DNA of 64,000 nt from Pseudomonadota bacterium (GCA_027620495.1 JAQCEA010000003.1:62001-126000); one strand, 5' to 3'; shown: positions 25,124 to 33,878, counted from the first letter of the stretch. A program made the numbers and translations. The notes: generated from the sequence alone by a model not told the origin.

Positions 25124-26459
25124 TCATAGCAACAGCGTGTCATCATCGCCTGGTGCAAGTGGGCTTTATAGCGCGCCGACAGATGTAAGGATGGCACACA
25201 TCGCGGCGGGCCTGAAGAAACGCCGCGCCGCATCAAAACGCCTTCGTTTCTATGGGATTATGGCGATCGTCACCGCAATTGGGTTTTTGTGCATCCTGCT
25301 CACCACCATCATCAGCAATGGATATACCGCGCTACAGCAGACTGAAGTTGCGGTGGTCATTGAGGTGCCAGCTGGTGAGATTTTGGATGATGCCGGTGCG
25401 ATTGATGCGGAAAAATCTCGCAATTTCAATTGGGCTGGTTTGGTAAAGCGCAGCTTTAGAAAAGAATTTCCCGAAGTGACCGGTATGCTTGAACAGCGTA
25501 GCCTTGGTGAATTGCTGTCAGCCAATGCAGGCTATGATTTGCGATTGCAGATTGAAGATGCCGGTGTCGTGCCAACCGGCCCGGTGACGTATTGGGTAAA
25601 GGCATCAGATGATGTTGATATGCTGATGAAAGGTCGCATGGATCGTACCATTGATGAAAAAATGCGCCGGATCAAAGATGACCAGCTTGTCTGGTTTGAT
25701 AAAACTGTTGCAAAAGACAATATCAGGTTGGTCTTTAATTCAACTTTTTTCACCATGGCTGATTCGCGTGAACCGGAAAGCGCCGGGGTGCTTGGCGCGA
25801 TTGTTGGGTCGGCGCTGGCGCTTATTGTGACGGTTGTTTTGGCATTGCCGCTTGCCGTTATGGCGGCTGTTTATCTTGAATATTTTGCCCCGCCCGGTCG
25901 GCTTACAGATTTTATCGAGGTGAATGTCAATAATTTGGCCGCGGTGCCGTCAATAGTGTTTGGGCTGTTGGGTTTGGCGGTTTTTTTGGGATTCTTTGGC
26001 ATGCCGCGATCAGCCCCGCTTGTTGGTGGTATGGTGCTGGCCCTGATGACATTGCCAACCATTATTATTGCTACGCGGGCATCAATTCGGGCTGTGCCAA
26101 GCTCCATTCGCGATGCGGCGCTGGGGCTTGGGGCCTCGCCAATGCAGACGGCACTCGACCATATTTTGCCGCTAGCGGCGCCCGGCATTTTGACTGGCAC
26201 AATCATTGGTATTGCACAGGCGCTTGGCGAAACCGCCCCGCTGATCATGATTGGCATGGTGGCATTCATCGTTGATGTGCCTACCAGCTTTACCGATCCG
26301 GCAACCGCCTTGCCGGTTCAAATTTTTATTTGGTCTGATAGCGCCGAACGCGCATTTTACGAACGTTCGTCTTTGGCCATTATGGTGCTTTTATTGTTTT
26401 TGATTTCGATGAATCTGGCGGCCGTGATGCTACGCCGCAAATTTGAGAAGAAGTGGTAA
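25116..26459 (+). CDS. pstA: Phosphate ABC transporter permease PstA, enlarged form
   Basis: A 447-residue permease, also longer than the E. coli protein. A cytoplasmic N-terminus ([15 protein letters not shown]) is followed by one helix, a periplasmic insert of about 150 residues and then the five-helix MetI core. The EAA loop is [23 protein letters not shown] 25116 overlaps the pstC stop and has GGGGCAGAG in front; a start at 25089 would be deeper in pstC. Confidence 0.93.
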   Translation: MNDHSNSVSSSPGASGLYSAPTDVRMAHIAAGLKKRRAASKRLRFYGIMAIVTAIGFLCILLTTIISNGYTALQQTEVAVVIEVPAGEILDDAGAIDAEKSRNFNWAGLVKRSFRKEFPEVTGMLEQRSLGELLSANAGYDLRLQIEDAGVVPTGPVTYWVKASDDVDMLMKGRMDRTIDEKMRRIKDDQLVWFDKTVAKDNIRLVFNSTFFTMADSREPESAGVLGAIVGSALALIVTVVLALPLAVMAAVYLEYFAPPGRLTDFIEVNVNNLAAVPSIVFGLLGLAVFLGFFGMPRSAPLVGGMVLALMTLPTIIIATRASIRAVPSSIRDAALGLGASPMQTALDHILPLAAPGILTGTIIGIAQALGETAPLIMIGMVAFIVDVPTSFTDPATALPVQIFIWSDSAERAFYERSSLAIMVLLLFLISMNLAAVMLRRKFEKKW

Positions 26460-26464
26460 TTGAG

Positions 26465-27247
26465 ATGGACTCAACAACCAAACCAATGGCTGCCAGCAAA
26501 TTAAAGGCTGTTGACGTCAGCGTTTTCTATGGGGAAAAGCAGGCACTCTATGATGTCTCGTTGAACATAGACGAAAAATCAGTGACCTCTTTTATCGGCC
26601 CGTCAGGTTGCGGAAAATCAACATTTTTGCGTTGCTTTAACCGGATGAATGACGTCATTCCATCCTGCCGGGTTGCGGGCCAGATCATTATGGATGATGT
26701 CGATCTGAACAGTCCAAAAATTGACCCGGTGTTATTGCGCGCACGGGTTGGGATGGTGTTTCAAAAACCCAACCCATTTCCTAAAACAATATATGAAAAT
26801 GTGGCCTATGGGCCGCGTATTCATGGGTTGGCTGCCAATCGTCAGGAGATGGATTTTATTGTCGAGGATAGTCTGAAAAAAGCCGGGTTATGGAAAGAAG
26901 TGTCTGACCGGTTGAATGATCAGGCAACTGGGCTTTCAGGCGGCCAGCAACAGCGTTTATGTATCGCCAGGGCGATTGCCGTTGGACCAGATGTATTGCT
27001 AATGGATGAGCCATGTTCCGCTTTGGATCCGATTGCCACCTCGATCATCGAGGAACTGATCAGCGATTTACAAAATCGCTTTACCATTATGATTGTGACA
27101 CATTCGATGCAGCAGGCGGCGCGGGTTTCACAAAAAACCGCCTATTTTCATCTTGGTAAATTGATTGAATATGGCGATACCAAAGAGATTTTTACGCGGC
27201 CTCAAAATGAACAAACCGAAGCCTATATTTCTGGCAAAATCGGGTAG
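26465..27247 (+). CDS. pstB: Phosphate ABC transporter ATP-binding protein
   Basis: A 260-residue ABC ATPase. Walker A is GPSGCGKST, the Q-loop region is [12 protein letters not shown] (PstB-specific), the signature LSGGQQQR, Walker B VLLMDEP and the switch His in IVTHSMQQA. It energises phosphate uptake and, with PhoU, relays phosphate sufficiency to PhoR. A GTG at 26453, overlapping pstA, is an alternative start; neither candidate has an ideally spaced ribosome site. Confidence 0.96.
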   Translation: MDSTTKPMAASKLKAVDVSVFYGEKQALYDVSLNIDEKSVTSFIGPSGCGKSTFLRCFNRMNDVIPSCRVAGQIIMDDVDLNSPKIDPVLLRARVGMVFQKPNPFPKTIYENVAYGPRIHGLAANRQEMDFIVEDSLKKAGLWKEVSDRLNDQATGLSGGQQQRLCIARAIAVGPDVLLMDEPCSALDPIATSIIEELISDLQNRFTIMIVTHSMQQAARVSQKTAYFHLGKLIEYGDTKEIFTRPQNEQTEAYISGKIG

Positions 27248-27256
27248 GAGCTGAAT

Positions 27257-27967
27257 ATGGAAGAACAACAACATATTAGCACAGCATTTGATAAAGATTT
27301 GTTGGCGCTGAACGAAATGGTGCAAGCACTTGGTAGTTTGGCCATAGCCCAATTTGAAACGGCGATAGACGCGCTGGCAACACAGCATGTGAAGACGCTT
27401 GATCAAATTATCAGCAATGATGCCAAACTTGACGATCTTGAAGCCACCATCCACGAAAAAGCGCTCGAGGTGATTGCGCTCCGCTCGCCACATGCCAAAG
27501 ATTTAAGACAGGTGCTGGTGGCGTTGAAAATTGCCACGATACTGGAGCGCACTGGCGATTATGCACGTAACATTGCGAACCGAACCAAGGTGATTGCACA
27601 AGCTAGCAATGAAAATATTCCTGGCGTTAATATTGGGCGGATGGGTCAGGTTGCACAGCAAATGTTGCATGATGTCATGCGGGCCTATGATCAACATGAC
27701 GTTGATCTGGCGTTGGCGGTTTGGCGCCGTGATATCGAGGTGGATCACATGCACACAGCCTTTTATAAAGAGGTGTTGGCCTCGATGGCGCGTGATCCAA
27801 ATCTTGTGGCGACAGGCGCGCATCTTTTGTTTATTGCCAAAAATATTGAACGGATTGGCGATTATGCAACGGGTATTGCTGAACAGGTGCATTTTCTGGT
27901 TCGCGGTGCGGTGCCGGAAGATTCGCGCCCGAAAGCAGACCGTACGAGCAAGGTGGTGGGTGTTTAG
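27257..27967 (+). CDS. phoU: Phosphate transport/signalling regulator PhoU
   Basis: A 236-residue all-helical protein of two three-helix PhoU repeats; each repeat carries the metal-binding E/DxxxD pattern (ILERTGDYARN and IERIGDYATG). It starts MEEQQHISTAFDKDL. It inhibits PhoR under phosphate-replete conditions through contact with PstB and the PhoR PAS domain. The gene lies 9 bases after pstB and 15 before phoB. Confidence 0.94.
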   Translation: MEEQQHISTAFDKDLLALNEMVQALGSLAIAQFETAIDALATQHVKTLDQIISNDAKLDDLEATIHEKALEVIALRSPHAKDLRQVLVALKIATILERTGDYARNIANRTKVIAQASNENIPGVNIGRMGQVAQQMLHDVMRAYDQHDVDLALAVWRRDIEVDHMHTAFYKEVLASMARDPNLVATGAHLLFIAKNIERIGDYATGIAEQVHFLVRGAVPEDSRPKADRTSKVVGV

Positions 27968-27982
27968 CCTATTTGGTGACAT

Positions 27983-28684
27983 ATGGCAGTGACGATTTTA
28001 ATCGCGGATGATGAACCCAATCAGCTTGAGTTATTGTCCTATAATCTCGAACAAGCCGGATTTGCCGTGCTACAGGCCATGCATGGTCAAGATGCGCTGC
28101 AGAAAATTGAAGACCATCGCCCGGATCTGGTTATTTTGGATTGGATGATGCCGCAACTGTCAGGTATCGAGCTATGCCGTACCTTGCGGTCGCGCGCAGA
28201 TACCAAATTGTTGCCGGTCATTATATTGAGTGCGCGTGGCGAGGAAGGTGACCGTACACTTGGTCTTGATACCGGCGCTGATGATTATATGTCAAAACCA
28301 TTTTCACCACGTGAACTTGTGTCGCGGGTAAAAGCCCTGTTGCGGCGGTCGCGCCCAGCTTTGCTGAGTGATGTTTTAGAATTTGCCGATGTAAAGCTGT
28401 TTCCAAACCGGATGGAGGTAGAGCGGGCTGGCCATATGGTGCCGCTTGGCCCAAAGGAATTTCGCCTGCTGTCTATCCTGATTGAGCGACCCGGTCAGGT
28501 ATTCAGCCGCGCCCAGCTTCTCGACCTTGTATGGGGCCACGGCGTGTATGTCGAAGAACGCACCGTCGATGTACATCTCAGCCGGTTGCGCAAGGCCATT
28601 AATAAACCAGATGGCCGTACTGAATTGCCAAATTTGATCCGCACTGTTCGTGGAAGCGGCTATGCGTTACGGGTGCCCCAATAA
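27983..28684 (+). CDS. phoB: Phosphate regulon response regulator
   Basis: A 233-residue OmpR/PhoB response regulator. The receiver has the acidic pair at residues 9-10, phosphoacceptor Asp53 in LDWMMP and Lys105 in MSKPFSP. The C-terminal winged helix ends with the recognition region VEERTVDVHLSRLRKAI and a beta hairpin RGSGYALR. It should bind the PHO boxes upstream of pstS and of the plcP-like gene. It is the last gene of the pst operon. A T-run follows the stop, but no clear stem precedes it. Confidence 0.95.
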   Translation: MAVTILIADDEPNQLELLSYNLEQAGFAVLQAMHGQDALQKIEDHRPDLVILDWMMPQLSGIELCRTLRSRADTKLLPVIILSARGEEGDRTLGLDTGADDYMSKPFSPRELVSRVKALLRRSRPALLSDVLEFADVKLFPNRMEVERAGHMVPLGPKEFRLLSILIERPGQVFSRAQLLDLVWGHGVYVEERTVDVHLSRLRKAINKPDGRTELPNLIRTVRGSGYALRVPQ

Positions 28685-28829
28685 TTTTTTTACTGCTAAC
28701 AATCAGAGCACAAAACTTGTCTACAACCTCGTTTACAGCATTGCCGAGGGTCGAGTGTGGGGGTTGCTGGAGCCGTTTGTCTGTCAGATTTGGATATCTG
28801 TCAGGGGGTGGAGGCGGTGTTTGGGATTG

Positions 28830-29165
28830 TTACTGCATCAGCAGACTGTGAACGATTTTCCAACCTGAGTGACCAACTGGCAGACGCTTCGTGATACGTT
28901 TTGGGTGCCGATCACGCATTGGTTTTGCACTCCCATTCCGCTTTGTTGGATGATTAATATTTGTTTGTTTGAGTGCTTCAAGATGCACTTCACAAACATT
29001 AGACGACAAGTCTATAGCCTCGGTCTTAACAGCGTGTAGGTCTTTATTTATGCACCGTCGTTCCTTCTTTGATTTCTTGTGCTTTGACATTCCCGTTTTA
29101 CGGTAATTCCATTTTCTTGAGCATTTAGGTGCGTTGGTGGGCAAAGAATTTTGCGAACTATGCAT
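28830..29165 (-). CDS. Hypothetical basic protein
   Basis: A 111-residue unrecognised protein rich in Lys, Arg and Asn (GMSKHKKSKKERRC, HPKRITKRLPVGHSG). Support comes from a good ribosome site, GGGAGAG, seven bases before ATG 29165. An in-frame upstream start at 29204 lacks one. There is no membrane segment or signal. It is divergent from the 52-residue gene at 29291. No family is recognised, and base composition offers no independent support, so it may be spurious. Confidence 0.35.
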   Translation of the reverse strand: MHSSQNSLPTNAPKCSRKWNYRKTGMSKHKKSKKERRCINKDLHAVKTEAIDLSSNVCEVHLEALKQTNINHPTKRNGSAKPMRDRHPKRITKRLPVGHSGWKIVHSLLMQ

Positions 29166-29290
29166 TTGCAACTCTCCCATTAACTGCAATAGCATCAGGG
29201 TCACATCGAAATATTTCAGTTTTTTGACAAGATCATAAATCTATGATTCTATTAGACATTGTTTTGTTAGATCACATGTGAGGAGAATAA

Positions 29291-29449
29291 ATGAGAAAAA
29301 AATTATTCAAGCTCAAGATGAAATTTTATGAAGCATTGACTGGAGGCAAAAACACGAGAGCCTTCAAGATAAGAAAGAAAATGCTCAAACAAGAAGTGCG
29401 CATATCAGCGTGCGGCAAATCATTTAAATCGCACCACATAGTCACATAG
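29291..29449 (+). CDS. Small basic protein of 52 residues
   Basis: A short gene with a very strong ribosome site, AGGAGAATAA, directly before the ATG. The product is highly basic in its first 35 residues (MRKKLFKLKMKFYEAL, then AFKIRKKMLKQE) and could form an amphipathic helix. It has one Cys and a C-terminal HHIVT. No family is recognised. It lies between phoB and the PHO-box-controlled lipid genes but has no PHO box of its own that I can see. Confidence 0.5.
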   Translation: MRKKLFKLKMKFYEALTGGKNTRAFKIRKKMLKQEVRISACGKSFKSHHIVT

Positions 29450-29672
29450 TTTGGGCAATCTCTTTAACAGTTAATTTTTGCATACTCATGAATAATATGC
29501 CTTTTCAAGAAAGCTGCCTTTCCGATTCGTTGAAAAGTCTAGAAACAGCTAACCGCTTGAAAAAAATTTATGAAACAAATTCAGCTTGTTACATTCAATA
29601 CAAATGCTTTAATAATTCCTTAACAAAAGAGTCTTGTACTTGGATAAGAGTTATCAATTTGCGGAGACAAGT

Positions 29673-29900
29673 ATGAAAAATGCGGTTCCACTAAACACCA
29701 TTGCCAAAATTTATCATATCACCGTAAGTGAATTGCTTTTCGCGGTGCAGGCCAGATGTATTGAGGTGGTTTGGATCGAAAATGAAGCATATGCAAACGC
29801 AAGCGATTTTGAGTTCCTGAACACCTCCGACGAAATATTCATTAATACTGAACCACAGAGCGCGCTTAGCAACGATAAAGTAAATCACGAATTTTCGTGA
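29673..29900 (+). CDS. Hypothetical 75-residue protein, possible helix-turn-helix
   Basis: A small protein with GCGGAGAC before ATG 29673; a longer start at 29634 lacks a site. The segment VPLNTIAKIYHITVSELLFA resembles the helix-turn-helix of excisionase-like or MerR-like small DNA-binding proteins. It is followed by a strand-like IEVVWIENEAY and an acidic C-terminal half. No partner gene or family can be named. The assignment as DNA-binding is by eye only. Confidence 0.5.
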   Translation: MKNAVPLNTIAKIYHITVSELLFAVQARCIEVVWIENEAYANASDFEFLNTSDEIFINTEPQSALSNDKVNHEFS

Positions 29901-30165
29901 GGGTTTGAAGCCACAGTTTTTCCTGTTTGTTTTACCTCAGTAACCCTAACTGGCATCTTACACCGGCAATTTTACAACTGCGTTAAGCTCACATGCATTC
30001 TTTGTTAAAACAAAAGCGTCTTAAAACATGGTGCTCTATATTCATGAAGCCATAATCAAATTAGGGTCATGTTAGAGAAGTATAAACTTGGTTACCTAAG
30101 CCAAATCAGGGTTGTCTATAGACATGCTGAGTTGATGCCATGGCCCAAAACTATTGATCCAGTTA

Positions 30166-30183
30166 CTGTCATAATAATGTCAC
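30166..30183 (+). promoter_or_regulatory. PHO box upstream of the plcP-like gene
   Basis: CTGTCAT-AATA-ATGTCAC is a nearly ideal 18-bp PHO box. A further TTGTAAT half-site lies at 30199, exactly three 11-bp steps from the first. A TTGACA at 30209-30214 may be the -35 element. The box is 72 bases before the metallophosphatase start, predicting PhoB-dependent induction of the two-gene lipid operon. Confidence 0.85.
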
Positions 30184-30255
30184 AAAAAATTTAAATTTTT
30201 GTAATCTGTTGACACTAGTTTCACGACGTCTTTTGTATGCGAGAAGGCACGGTGT

Positions 30256-31116
30256 GTGAACGATCAATCGCCAATTTTAAATAGATATCGGAGTATTTGG
30301 ATCTCAGATATCCATCTCGGTACGCCTGGCGCTAGTGCCGAACAGCTTCTTCATTTCTTGAAACACACGCGTAGCGAATATTTGTTCCTCGTGGGCGATA
30401 TTGTTGACGGTTGGCAGTTGAAGAAACGTTGGTACTGGCCCCAAGCACACAACGATGTTGTTCAAAAATTATTAAGGAAAGCCCGCCACGGCACAAATGT
30501 AATATTTATACCCGGTAACCATGATGAGGCGGCGCGCCAATATGCCGGCCTGACTTTTGGAGAAATCAAATTATGTCAGGACTACATTCATGAAACTACC
30601 GATGGGAAAAGGCTTTGGATTGTGCATGGCGACCTGTTTGACCACATCATTCAACATGCTCGCTGGCTGGCATACATTGGTGACAAAGCCTATAATGTTT
30701 TACTCCGGATGAATCGCTGGTTAAATGTTTGCCGTGACGCACTCAACCTACCTTACTGGTCGCTTTCTCAATACCTAAAACTCAAGGTCAAATCAGCAGT
30801 CTCATTCATTTCAGCGTTTGAACACGTTATGGTTACCGAAACGCGTCGACGCGGATGTGATGGAATCATTTGTGGCCACATACACAAACCAGAATTAAAA
30901 AATATAGATGGAATCATCTACGGAAATGACGGTGACTGGGTTGAGTCTCTGTCAGCACTTGTTGAGCATCATGATGGGTCTTTAGAACTTCTTGACTGGA
31001 GTCAAATCTGCGAAAGCAACGCTTGGCGTGGTGCTGTTTATGATGACATTAGCGTTGTCGATGGGGAACCAGTAAAAGCCATGGGGATGCTGGCCTCTGG
31101 AGGCCAAAGCCGGTGA
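30256..31116 (+). CDS. plcP: PlcP-like metallophosphatase (phospholipid phospholipase C)
   Basis: A 286-residue calcineurin-type metallophosphoesterase. All metal motifs are present: SDIHLG, GDIVDGW, GNHD, VHGD and GHIHKPE. The architecture is close to LpxH. In marine and rhizobial alphaproteobacteria, PlcP proteins of this type cleave phospholipids to diacylglycerol plus a phosphorylated head group during phosphate starvation. The PHO box upstream and the diacylglycerol-using fusion protein overlapping by 4 bases make PlcP much likelier than LpxH. GTG 30256 follows GAGAAGG. Substrate specificity is inferred from context. Confidence 0.87.
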   Translation: MNDQSPILNRYRSIWISDIHLGTPGASAEQLLHFLKHTRSEYLFLVGDIVDGWQLKKRWYWPQAHNDVVQKLLRKARHGTNVIFIPGNHDEAARQYAGLTFGEIKLCQDYIHETTDGKRLWIVHGDLFDHIIQHARWLAYIGDKAYNVLLRMNRWLNVCRDALNLPYWSLSQYLKLKVKSAVSFISAFEHVMVTETRRRGCDGIICGHIHKPELKNIDGIIYGNDGDWVESLSALVEHHDGSLELLDWSQICESNAWRGAVYDDISVVDGEPVKAMGMLASGGQSR

Positions 31117-32564
31117 AAATTTTGATTGTCACCGACGCGTGGTATCCGCAAATAAATGGGGTTGTTAGAACTCTAACAAAAACACGCGAGAATTTGACTA
31201 AGATGGGGCATAAAGTTGAACTGATCACCCCTCAGTCATTTCGCACAATTCCGTGCCCCACTTATCCTGAAATTAGGCTTTCTATATTTCCAGGAAATAA
31301 GGTTGCTGAAAAAATTCAATCGTTTCAACCAGACGCAATTCATATCGCGACTGAGGGGCCTCTTGGTTTAGCCGCTCGGCGTTACGCAACATCACATGAC
31401 CTTAGCTTTACAACCGCATATCACACGCGTTTTCCAGAATATGTGCACTCAAGGACCAGATTGCCACTCAGCGTTACATATGCATTCTTGCGTTGGTTTC
31501 ACAGCCCAGCTCATGCAGTAATGGCCCCTACAAAAACAGTGATAAATGACTTGAAAAAATGGCGTATTGGCAAACCAGTTTTATGGCCGCGTGGAGTCGA
31601 TCTTACAATTTTCAACCCAAACAATAGAAACGTTCAAAAGCCGAGTGAAAACAGCCATCGGTTGAGCAAAAGTATTGCAAAACTTGATGCCTCAAAAAAA
31701 CCTATTTTTATTTATGTTGGACGGGTGTCTGTAGAGAAAAATCTTGGTGGATTTTTAGACCTAGATTTGCCAGGTGAAAAACATGTTGTTGGTGATGGAC
31801 CCGCACTTAAAGCTCTGAAAAATAGATATCCAGATGTTATTTTTCATGGTGCGCATTCGATGGAAAGTTTGCCGGCATTCTATACTCGAGCCGATGTATT
31901 TGTGTTTCCCAGCCGGACAGATACTTTTGGCCTTGTTCTTTTAGAGGCCATGGGTTGTGGTTTGCCCGTAGCAGCTTTTCCAGTGACGGGTCCAATAGAC
32001 GTCGTAGGTGACTCTGGCGCGGGTGCATTGGATGATGATTTAAAGAAAGGTTGTTTAGATGCCCTAAAAATTGACCGAAAGACCGTTCGATTGCACGCTG
32101 AAACATTTTCATGGGAGGCAGCGACAGATTTATTTTTTGGTCACCTTACCAAGAGTCACAAACCGTCGTCAGGCTATAAGATATCAAAAAACCCCCATAA
32201 GACAAACCATGGCATAAAGCGCGTTTTTGTGGCTGCTAAAAACTCACTTGCTGGAATAGCGTTCGCGATCAGAGAGGAAAGTGCATTCCGTCAGGAACTG
32301 CTTCTCGCTGTTTTATTAATTCCACTCGCATTCATAGTGCCATCTAACTTGGCAGAAAAAATTATGATGCTGTCATCGATAGCGCTGGTATTGTTGGTGG
32401 AGCTGCTTAATAGCGGAGTTGAAGCTGCGGTGGATCGAATTTCTTTTGACAAGCATGGATTATCCAAACGTGCCAAAGACTATGGTAGTGCTGCGGTGTT
32501 CGTTGCGTTGACAATATGCACTGGAATCTATGGTGCATTTATTTGGCGCTGGTTAGTCGATTAG
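31113..32564 (+). CDS. GT4 glycosyltransferase fused to DgkA-type diacylglycerol kinase
   Basis: One uninterrupted 483-residue frame. Residues 1 to about 345 are a GT-B family 4 glycosyltransferase. It starts LIVTDAWYPQINGVVRTL, and the donor-site EX7E-type motif is FPSRTDTFGLVLLEAMGCG, as in SqdX/Agt-like lipid glycosyltransferases. After a polar linker, residues 367-483 are a complete prokaryotic diacylglycerol kinase with three membrane helices. The residues equivalent to E. coli DgkA Glu28, Glu69, Asn72, Glu76, Asp80 and the Lys-Asp pair are all kept (EESAFRQE, VELLNSGVEAAVDRI, RAKDYGSAA). Diacylglycerol made by the upstream PlcP could be glycosylated or rephosphorylated by the same membrane-bound polypeptide. 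The family assignments are firm; the joint function is inference. Confidence 0.9.
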   Translation: MKILIVTDAWYPQINGVVRTLTKTRENLTKMGHKVELITPQSFRTIPCPTYPEIRLSIFPGNKVAEKIQSFQPDAIHIATEGPLGLAARRYATSHDLSFTTAYHTRFPEYVHSRTRLPLSVTYAFLRWFHSPAHAVMAPTKTVINDLKKWRIGKPVLWPRGVDLTIFNPNNRNVQKPSENSHRLSKSIAKLDASKKPIFIYVGRVSVEKNLGGFLDLDLPGEKHVVGDGPALKALKNRYPDVIFHGAHSMESLPAFYTRADVFVFPSRTDTFGLVLLEAMGCGLPVAAFPVTGPIDVVGDSGAGALDDDLKKGCLDALKIDRKTVRLHAETFSWEAATDLFFGHLTKSHKPSSGYKISKNPHKTNHGIKRVFVAAKNSLAGIAFAIREESAFRQELLLAVLLIPLAFIVPSNLAEKIMMLSSIALVLLVELLNSGVEAAVDRISFDKHGLSKRAKDYGSAAVFVALTICTGIYGAFIWRWLVD

Positions 32565-32593
32565 CGTCCCAAGACAATTCTCTTTAACTGCAC

Positions 32594-33490
32594 TTATGAT
32601 GCCTTGCTCTTTGATGCATTCAGGCTTGACTGTAATGTGGGCACGATGTCATCGCCTTTATATGTTTGGTGCCTAAGAAATTGGGTCACCATATTACGGT
32701 TAGCCATTTCGGCTAATTCAGAACTGTGAATGGCCGGGCGCATTGAGACAACTAAATTGGTTCCCATTCTTCTGCATATTTCTCTAAACATCAGTGAATA
32801 GCCTAGTGTCAGGCTTATTTTTCTTGCAATTTGAAACAGCACTGAGTTGCGCCCCTCAAAATAAAAAGGAACGGTTGTTGTATCGGGTTGCATAGCTAAT
32901 TTTGCTACAAAGCTTTTCCAAGGCGCATCACTCGCAGCACCTGCAATATTTCGCGATAGCGATATAGCGCCTGCTGGAAAAATTATAATTGCACCACCAC
33001 CCTCGAGGTGCTTCAGCGCTTGGCGGCGAGACTCCAAATTTGTTTTTAACGCAACTTCCGTCTCGTCAAAATCTATTGGTAAAATTTTGTCCATAACCGC
33101 AGGGGCTTGTCTAAGCACCCGGTGGGTAATAATTTTGTAGTCCTGACGCACCTCCGCCATAAGTGAACACAAAGCAAGCCCATCTATGACCCCATAAGGA
33201 TGATTAGCAATCGCCACAACGCGCCCAGTAGCTGGAATCGACGCCGATACTCCGTTAGAAATATCCCGGCGGACATCAAGTTTGATGCGCAACCGATCAA
33301 GTGCATCTGACCAAAAATATTCTGGATTCAAATTATCATTCACATAGTCAAAATACAGTTTTTCAACACGAGGTTGACCGGTCAATTTTTCGAGATAGCG
33401 AATGATTTTGTTTGAAATGACACCCATCTCCCCATCAGCAAATGAGAAAATTGGGTCGGGGGCGGAACTGGTTTGCGTTATTTGCGACAA
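32594..33490 (-). CDS. PlsC-type (lysophospholipid/ornithine-lipid-like) acyltransferase
   Basis: A 298-residue 1-acylglycerol-3-phosphate acyltransferase-like protein. The catalytic HX4D motif is NHPYGVIDG, the second-block equivalent is FPAGAIS, and a third block is around TTVPFYFEGRNS. It resembles the acyltransferase domain of hemolysin/OlsA-like proteins, which acylate lyso-lipids including lyso-ornithine lipid. It converges on the glycosyltransferase-kinase gene, 29 bases away, and shares that segment's A+T-rich composition, so a role in the same lipid remodelling is plausible. I see no convincing PHO box in front of it. Confidence 0.82.
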   Translation of the reverse strand: MSQITQTSSAPDPIFSFADGEMGVISNKIIRYLEKLTGQPRVEKLYFDYVNDNLNPEYFWSDALDRLRIKLDVRRDISNGVSASIPATGRVVAIANHPYGVIDGLALCSLMAEVRQDYKIITHRVLRQAPAVMDKILPIDFDETEVALKTNLESRRQALKHLEGGGAIIIFPAGAISLSRNIAGAASDAPWKSFVAKLAMQPDTTTVPFYFEGRNSVLFQIARKISLTLGYSLMFREICRRMGTNLVVSMRPAIHSSELAEMANRNMVTQFLRHQTYKGDDIVPTLQSSLNASKSKAS

Positions 33491-33878
33491 TAGCTATTAC
33501 CTCAACTCAGTCTTAATTTTGAAAATAGTCGCAAATCTTTAAGCTTTTATTACAATATCTTTAAGGCTATCTGATGTTTGGTAGAAACAATTTGATGATT
33601 GAATTTGGACCGTCAAAGAAAAGACTAGCGCCGTAGCCGTCCCGAGTTAAGAGAGGTTAAGGCAGGGGGGATACTGGATGTGTTACAATACCCAACCATT
33701 GATCTTTGCCAAAAGCATTTCAGCAATTCGATAAGGATGGCCAGCAATGAATAGACCGAGTGAATTTATTTATTTAAATATCTGATCTTGATTGGGCCAA
33801 AATTGCTGGTATGGCTAGGCAATTATGTTAGCGGCGGTAAATTTGCCGCCATCACAAAAGATAGAGCGAGACAGGTTT
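33491..33878. other. Intergenic region, composition boundary
   Basis: Divergent promoter space between the acyltransferase and the conserved unknown gene. The left 120 bases are A+T-rich; from about 33600 composition returns to that of the main chromosome. No gene, tRNA, attachment-site repeat or clear regulator site was recognised. Confidence 0.5.

Larger units (their letters stand above)
28685..30255. other. A+T-rich, gene-poor segment between phoB and the lipid-remodelling genes
   Basis: These 1.57 kb are visibly richer in A+T than the flanks. They hold three plausible small genes described separately (28830-29165 minus, 29291-29449 plus, 29673-29900 plus) and, near the right edge, a PHO box. 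A 62-codon frame at 29488-29676 has no good ribosome site and is not called. A TTGACA at 29224-29229 could be a -35 element for the 52-residue gene, with only a poor -10 match. No transposase remnant or terminal repeat was seen. Confidence 0.6.

Noticed and set aside
24589-25236. 215-codon minus-strand open frame over pstC/pstA
   Set aside because: It is a low-complexity antisense product of the membrane-protein codons in pstC; no motifs and no ribosome site.
28779-28803. Repeated TCTGTCAG downstream of phoB as a PHO box
   Set aside because: The copies are 17 bp apart, not in an 11-bp register, and no gene lies suitably downstream.
29488-29676. 62-codon plus-strand frame
   Set aside because: It has no ribosome site or family features, and it runs into the start of the better-supported 75-residue gene.
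32594-33560. PHO box upstream of the acyltransferase
   Set aside because: A single ATTGTAAT-like half-site on the minus strand has no partner 11 bp away.
33491-33878. tRNA or attachment site at the right edge of the A+T-rich segment
   Set aside because: No cloverleaf or repeated end sequence could be made out; nothing matches at the left edge near 28.7 kb.
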